13,603 nucleotides of DNA from NCBI GenBank assembly GCA_964525815.1, contig CAZGJQ010000052.1, positions 1 to 13,603 of the forward strand. Direction: 5' to 3'. The first letter of the stretch is position 1, and every line of letters begins with the position of its first letter. The translations under genes and the position numbers were made by a program. The DNA comes from UBA1049 sp964525815 (lineage in GTDB: Bacteria > Bacillota > Clostridia > Oscillospirales > CAG-382). Shown here one piece after another: positions 11,992 to 13,603 of the stretch. The notes under the pieces are model-generated. The model made no database searches. It was not told the origin of the DNA and saw only the letters and a program-made list of their open reading frames with translations.

Positions 11992-13518
11992 ATGACAAAT
12001 CAAACCGTATTAGTGCTTGACTTTGGCGGGCAGTACAAGGAGCTGATTGCACGCAGAGTGCGTGAGGCAGGCGTTTTTTCTTTTATATTGAGCGGAGACA
12101 CATCTGTTGAAAAAATCAGGGAGTACAAGCCGATCGGTATAATCCTTACGGGAGGACCGTCCAGTGTTTATGCGGAGAATGCACCGATATGTGAGCGGAA
12201 GCTGTTTGAGCTGGGTGTTCCGGTACTTGGAATCTGCTACGGTATGCAGCTTATGTGCCATGTGCTGGGCGGTTGCGTGCAGAGGGGGGAAACAAGGGAG
12301 TACGGCAGAACCGAGTGCGAGGTAAATGCCGAGTGCGCACTGTTTGAGGAGCTGGAGAGCAGACAGACGGTTTTGATGAGCCATACAGACCGCATTTTCG
12401 GTTTGCCGGACGGTTTTTATGCCGCAGCAAAAACAAACGCCTGCTCGGTGGCGGCGTTTGGGAACGATGAAGCAGGGCTATACGGGCTGCAGTTTCATCC
12501 CGAGGTAGTTCATACCCAAAACGGTCAGGCGATAATAAACAATTTTTTATATAAGGTATGCGGAGCAAAGGGGGATTATAATATGACTGATTATATCGAG
12601 ACACAAATCAACCAAACAAGAGAAAAGGTCGGGGACAAGCGGGTCTTGCTTGCACTTTCAGGAGGAGTGGATTCCTCGGTCTGCGCCGCATTGCTGTCCA
12701 AGGCTATTCCCGGAAGGCTGGTCTGTATTTTTGTGGATCACGGCTTTATGCGCAAGGACGAGGGTGATCAGATTGAGGCGATTTTTTCAAAGCGGGACTT
12801 GGAGTTTATTCGTGTAGACGCATCTGAGCGGTTTTTGGCAAAGCTTAAGGGAATCAGCGACCCTGAGCAAAAAAGAAAAATCATAGGAAGCGAATTTATA
12901 AAGGTGTTTGAGGAGCAGGCGAAGCAGCTCGGGAATGTGGAGTTCCTGGCACAGGGAACCATATATCCGGACATCATAGAGTCCGGAACCGACAAGGCGG
13001 CTGTCATAAAGAGTCATCACAATGTGGGCGGGCTGCCCGACATTATGAATTTTGAGGGCATTATCGAGCCGTTAAAAGGACTTTTCAAGGACGAGGTGCG
13101 AGTTGTGGGCAAGCAGCTTGGCCTACCCGGTTATCTTGTAAACCGTCAGCCCTTCCCGGGCCCCGGTCTTGCCATAAGAATAATAGGTGAGGTTACAAAG
13201 GAAAAATGCGACTTGCTGCGTGAAGCGGACGCCATAGTTCGGGAGGAATTGGATAAGCTGCGTAACAAGCCTAATCAATATTTTGCGGTGCTCACCAATG
13301 TACGCTCGGTAGGAGTTATGGGGGACGGAAGAACCTATGACTACACCGTTGCGGTAAGAGCGGTCAAGACCAGCGATTTTATGACGGCGGAGTTCATGAG
13401 AATCCCGTATAATACGCTTGAGCGCATTTCAAGGAGAATAACCAACGAGGTGGACGGTATAAACAGGGTTGTATATGATATTACGGATAAGCCGCCCTCA
13501 ACCGTCGAGTGGGAGTAA
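11992..13518 (+). CDS. guaA: GMP synthase (glutamine-hydrolysing)
   Basis: Converts XMP to GMP with ATP and glutamine, the last step of guanine nucleotide synthesis, in the cytosol. It has 508 residues from the chosen start. Class I amidotransferase domain: FGGQY (11-15), nucleophile Cys82 in GICYGMQ, and His169 and Glu171 in QFHPE. ATP-pyrophosphatase domain: P-loop SGGVDSS (223-229). The C-terminal dimerisation domain ends in the family signature PPSTVEWE. All catalytic parts are intact. The ATG at 11992 is preferred over a TTG at 11971, because GAAAGG lies 10 bases before the ATG and the family begins at about this point. Its promoter region is lost in the scaffold gap. It is a glutamine consumer, followed 49 bases later by another, pyrG. 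Confidence 0.97.
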   Translation: MTNQTVLVLDFGGQYKELIARRVREAGVFSFILSGDTSVEKIREYKPIGIILTGGPSSVYAENAPICERKLFELGVPVLGICYGMQLMCHVLGGCVQRGETREYGRTECEVNAECALFEELESRQTVLMSHTDRIFGLPDGFYAAAKTNACSVAAFGNDEAGLYGLQFHPEVVHTQNGQAIINNFLYKVCGAKGDYNMTDYIETQINQTREKVGDKRVLLALSGGVDSSVCAALLSKAIPGRLVCIFVDHGFMRKDEGDQIEAIFSKRDLEFIRVDASERFLAKLKGISDPEQKRKIIGSEFIKVFEEQAKQLGNVEFLAQGTIYPDIIESGTDKAAVIKSHHNVGGLPDIMNFEGIIEPLKGLFKDEVRVVGKQLGLPGYLVNRQPFPGPGLAIRIIGEVTKEKCDLLREADAIVREELDKLRNKPNQYFAVLTNVRSVGVMGDGRTYDYTVAVRAVKTSDFMTAEFMRIPYNTLERISRRITNEVDGINRVVYDITDKPPSTVEWE

Positions 13519-13567
13519 TTTGAGAATATAAATTTTGATTTCTGCTTGAACAGGAAGGCATATTAAA

Positions 13568-13603
13568 ATGGCAAAATACATTTTCGTTACCGGGGGGGTC
13601 GTT
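13568..13603 (+). CDS. pyrG: CTP synthase, first 12 codons only (truncated by window end)
   Basis: The 12 visible residues, MAKYIFVTGGVV, match the nearly invariant N-terminus of CTP synthase (UTP to CTP with glutamine and ATP), where the P-loop begins. AGGAAGG lies 9 bases upstream of the ATG. It follows guaA by 49 bases with no terminator visible, so the two may be co-transcribed. The identification rests on very few residues, but they are highly characteristic. Confidence 0.8.
   Translation, partial: MAKYIFVTGGVV

Noticed and set aside
11772..12020. Open frame running through the N run
   Set aside because: It is an artefact of translating undetermined bases; the parts on either side match nothing.
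1..13603. Mobile elements, CRISPR arrays, tRNA or rRNA genes, prophage or defence genes
   Set aside because: None seen: no transposase or integrase motifs, no spaced direct repeats, no tRNA-like cloverleafs noticed in the intergenic regions. The window is a metabolic, core-like region.

Overview
The window reads as a contig from an anaerobic, probably gut-type Clostridia genome (Oscillospiraceae/Ruminococcaceae-like). The grounds are strong Shine-Dalgarno sites, sigma-A promoters with 17-bp spacers, a type III glutamine synthetase, an archaeal-style split glutamate synthase and an ANTAR-domain regulator. This lineage call is inference from gene content, not a placement. A run of exactly 100 N (11857-11956) shows the sequence is a scaffolded draft or metagenome assembly, so the right end (guaA, pyrG) is joined to the rest across a gap of unknown true size.

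Layout. Minus strand, left part: a Gfo/Idh/MocA oxidoreductase of unknown substrate with its own promoter (50-1111); a terminator; type III glutamine synthetase glnN (1289-3391); and ammonia-dependent asparagine synthetase asnA (3434-4441). asnA and glnN look like one transcript. Positions 4442-4767 hold a divergent control region. Plus strand from 4768: a six-gene run encoding the glutaminase domain, the FMN/Fe-S synthase domain, a four-cluster ferredoxin-like protein, an FAD/NAD(P) oxidoreductase and the GXGXG domain, which together make a split glutamate synthase, followed by a type I glutamine synthetase (glnA). An ANTAR antiterminator-type regulator starts 3 bases after glnA. After the scaffold gap come guaA (GMP synthase) and the first 12 codons of pyrG (CTP synthase).

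How it works together. Ammonia is captured by GlnN, GlnA and AsnA. Glutamine plus 2-oxoglutarate is turned into glutamate by the split GOGAT, probably fed by NAD(P)H through the flavoprotein and the ferredoxin-like protein. GuaA and PyrG are glutamine consumers.

The most interesting part is the control region. Two back-to-back promoters with perfect TTGACA-17-TATAAT cores each drive a short leader that ends in a strong intrinsic terminator before the first gene. In both leaders a small hairpin with a six-base loop, A at position 1 and G at position 4 (AAAGGC and AATGGT), overlaps the 5' arm of the terminator. That is the known signature of ANTAR-protein RNA targets, and the operon encodes an ANTAR protein whose receiver domain lacks the phospho-accepting aspartate. 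The model proposed here is that the regulator co-controls both divergent nitrogen operons, including asnA, by antitermination.
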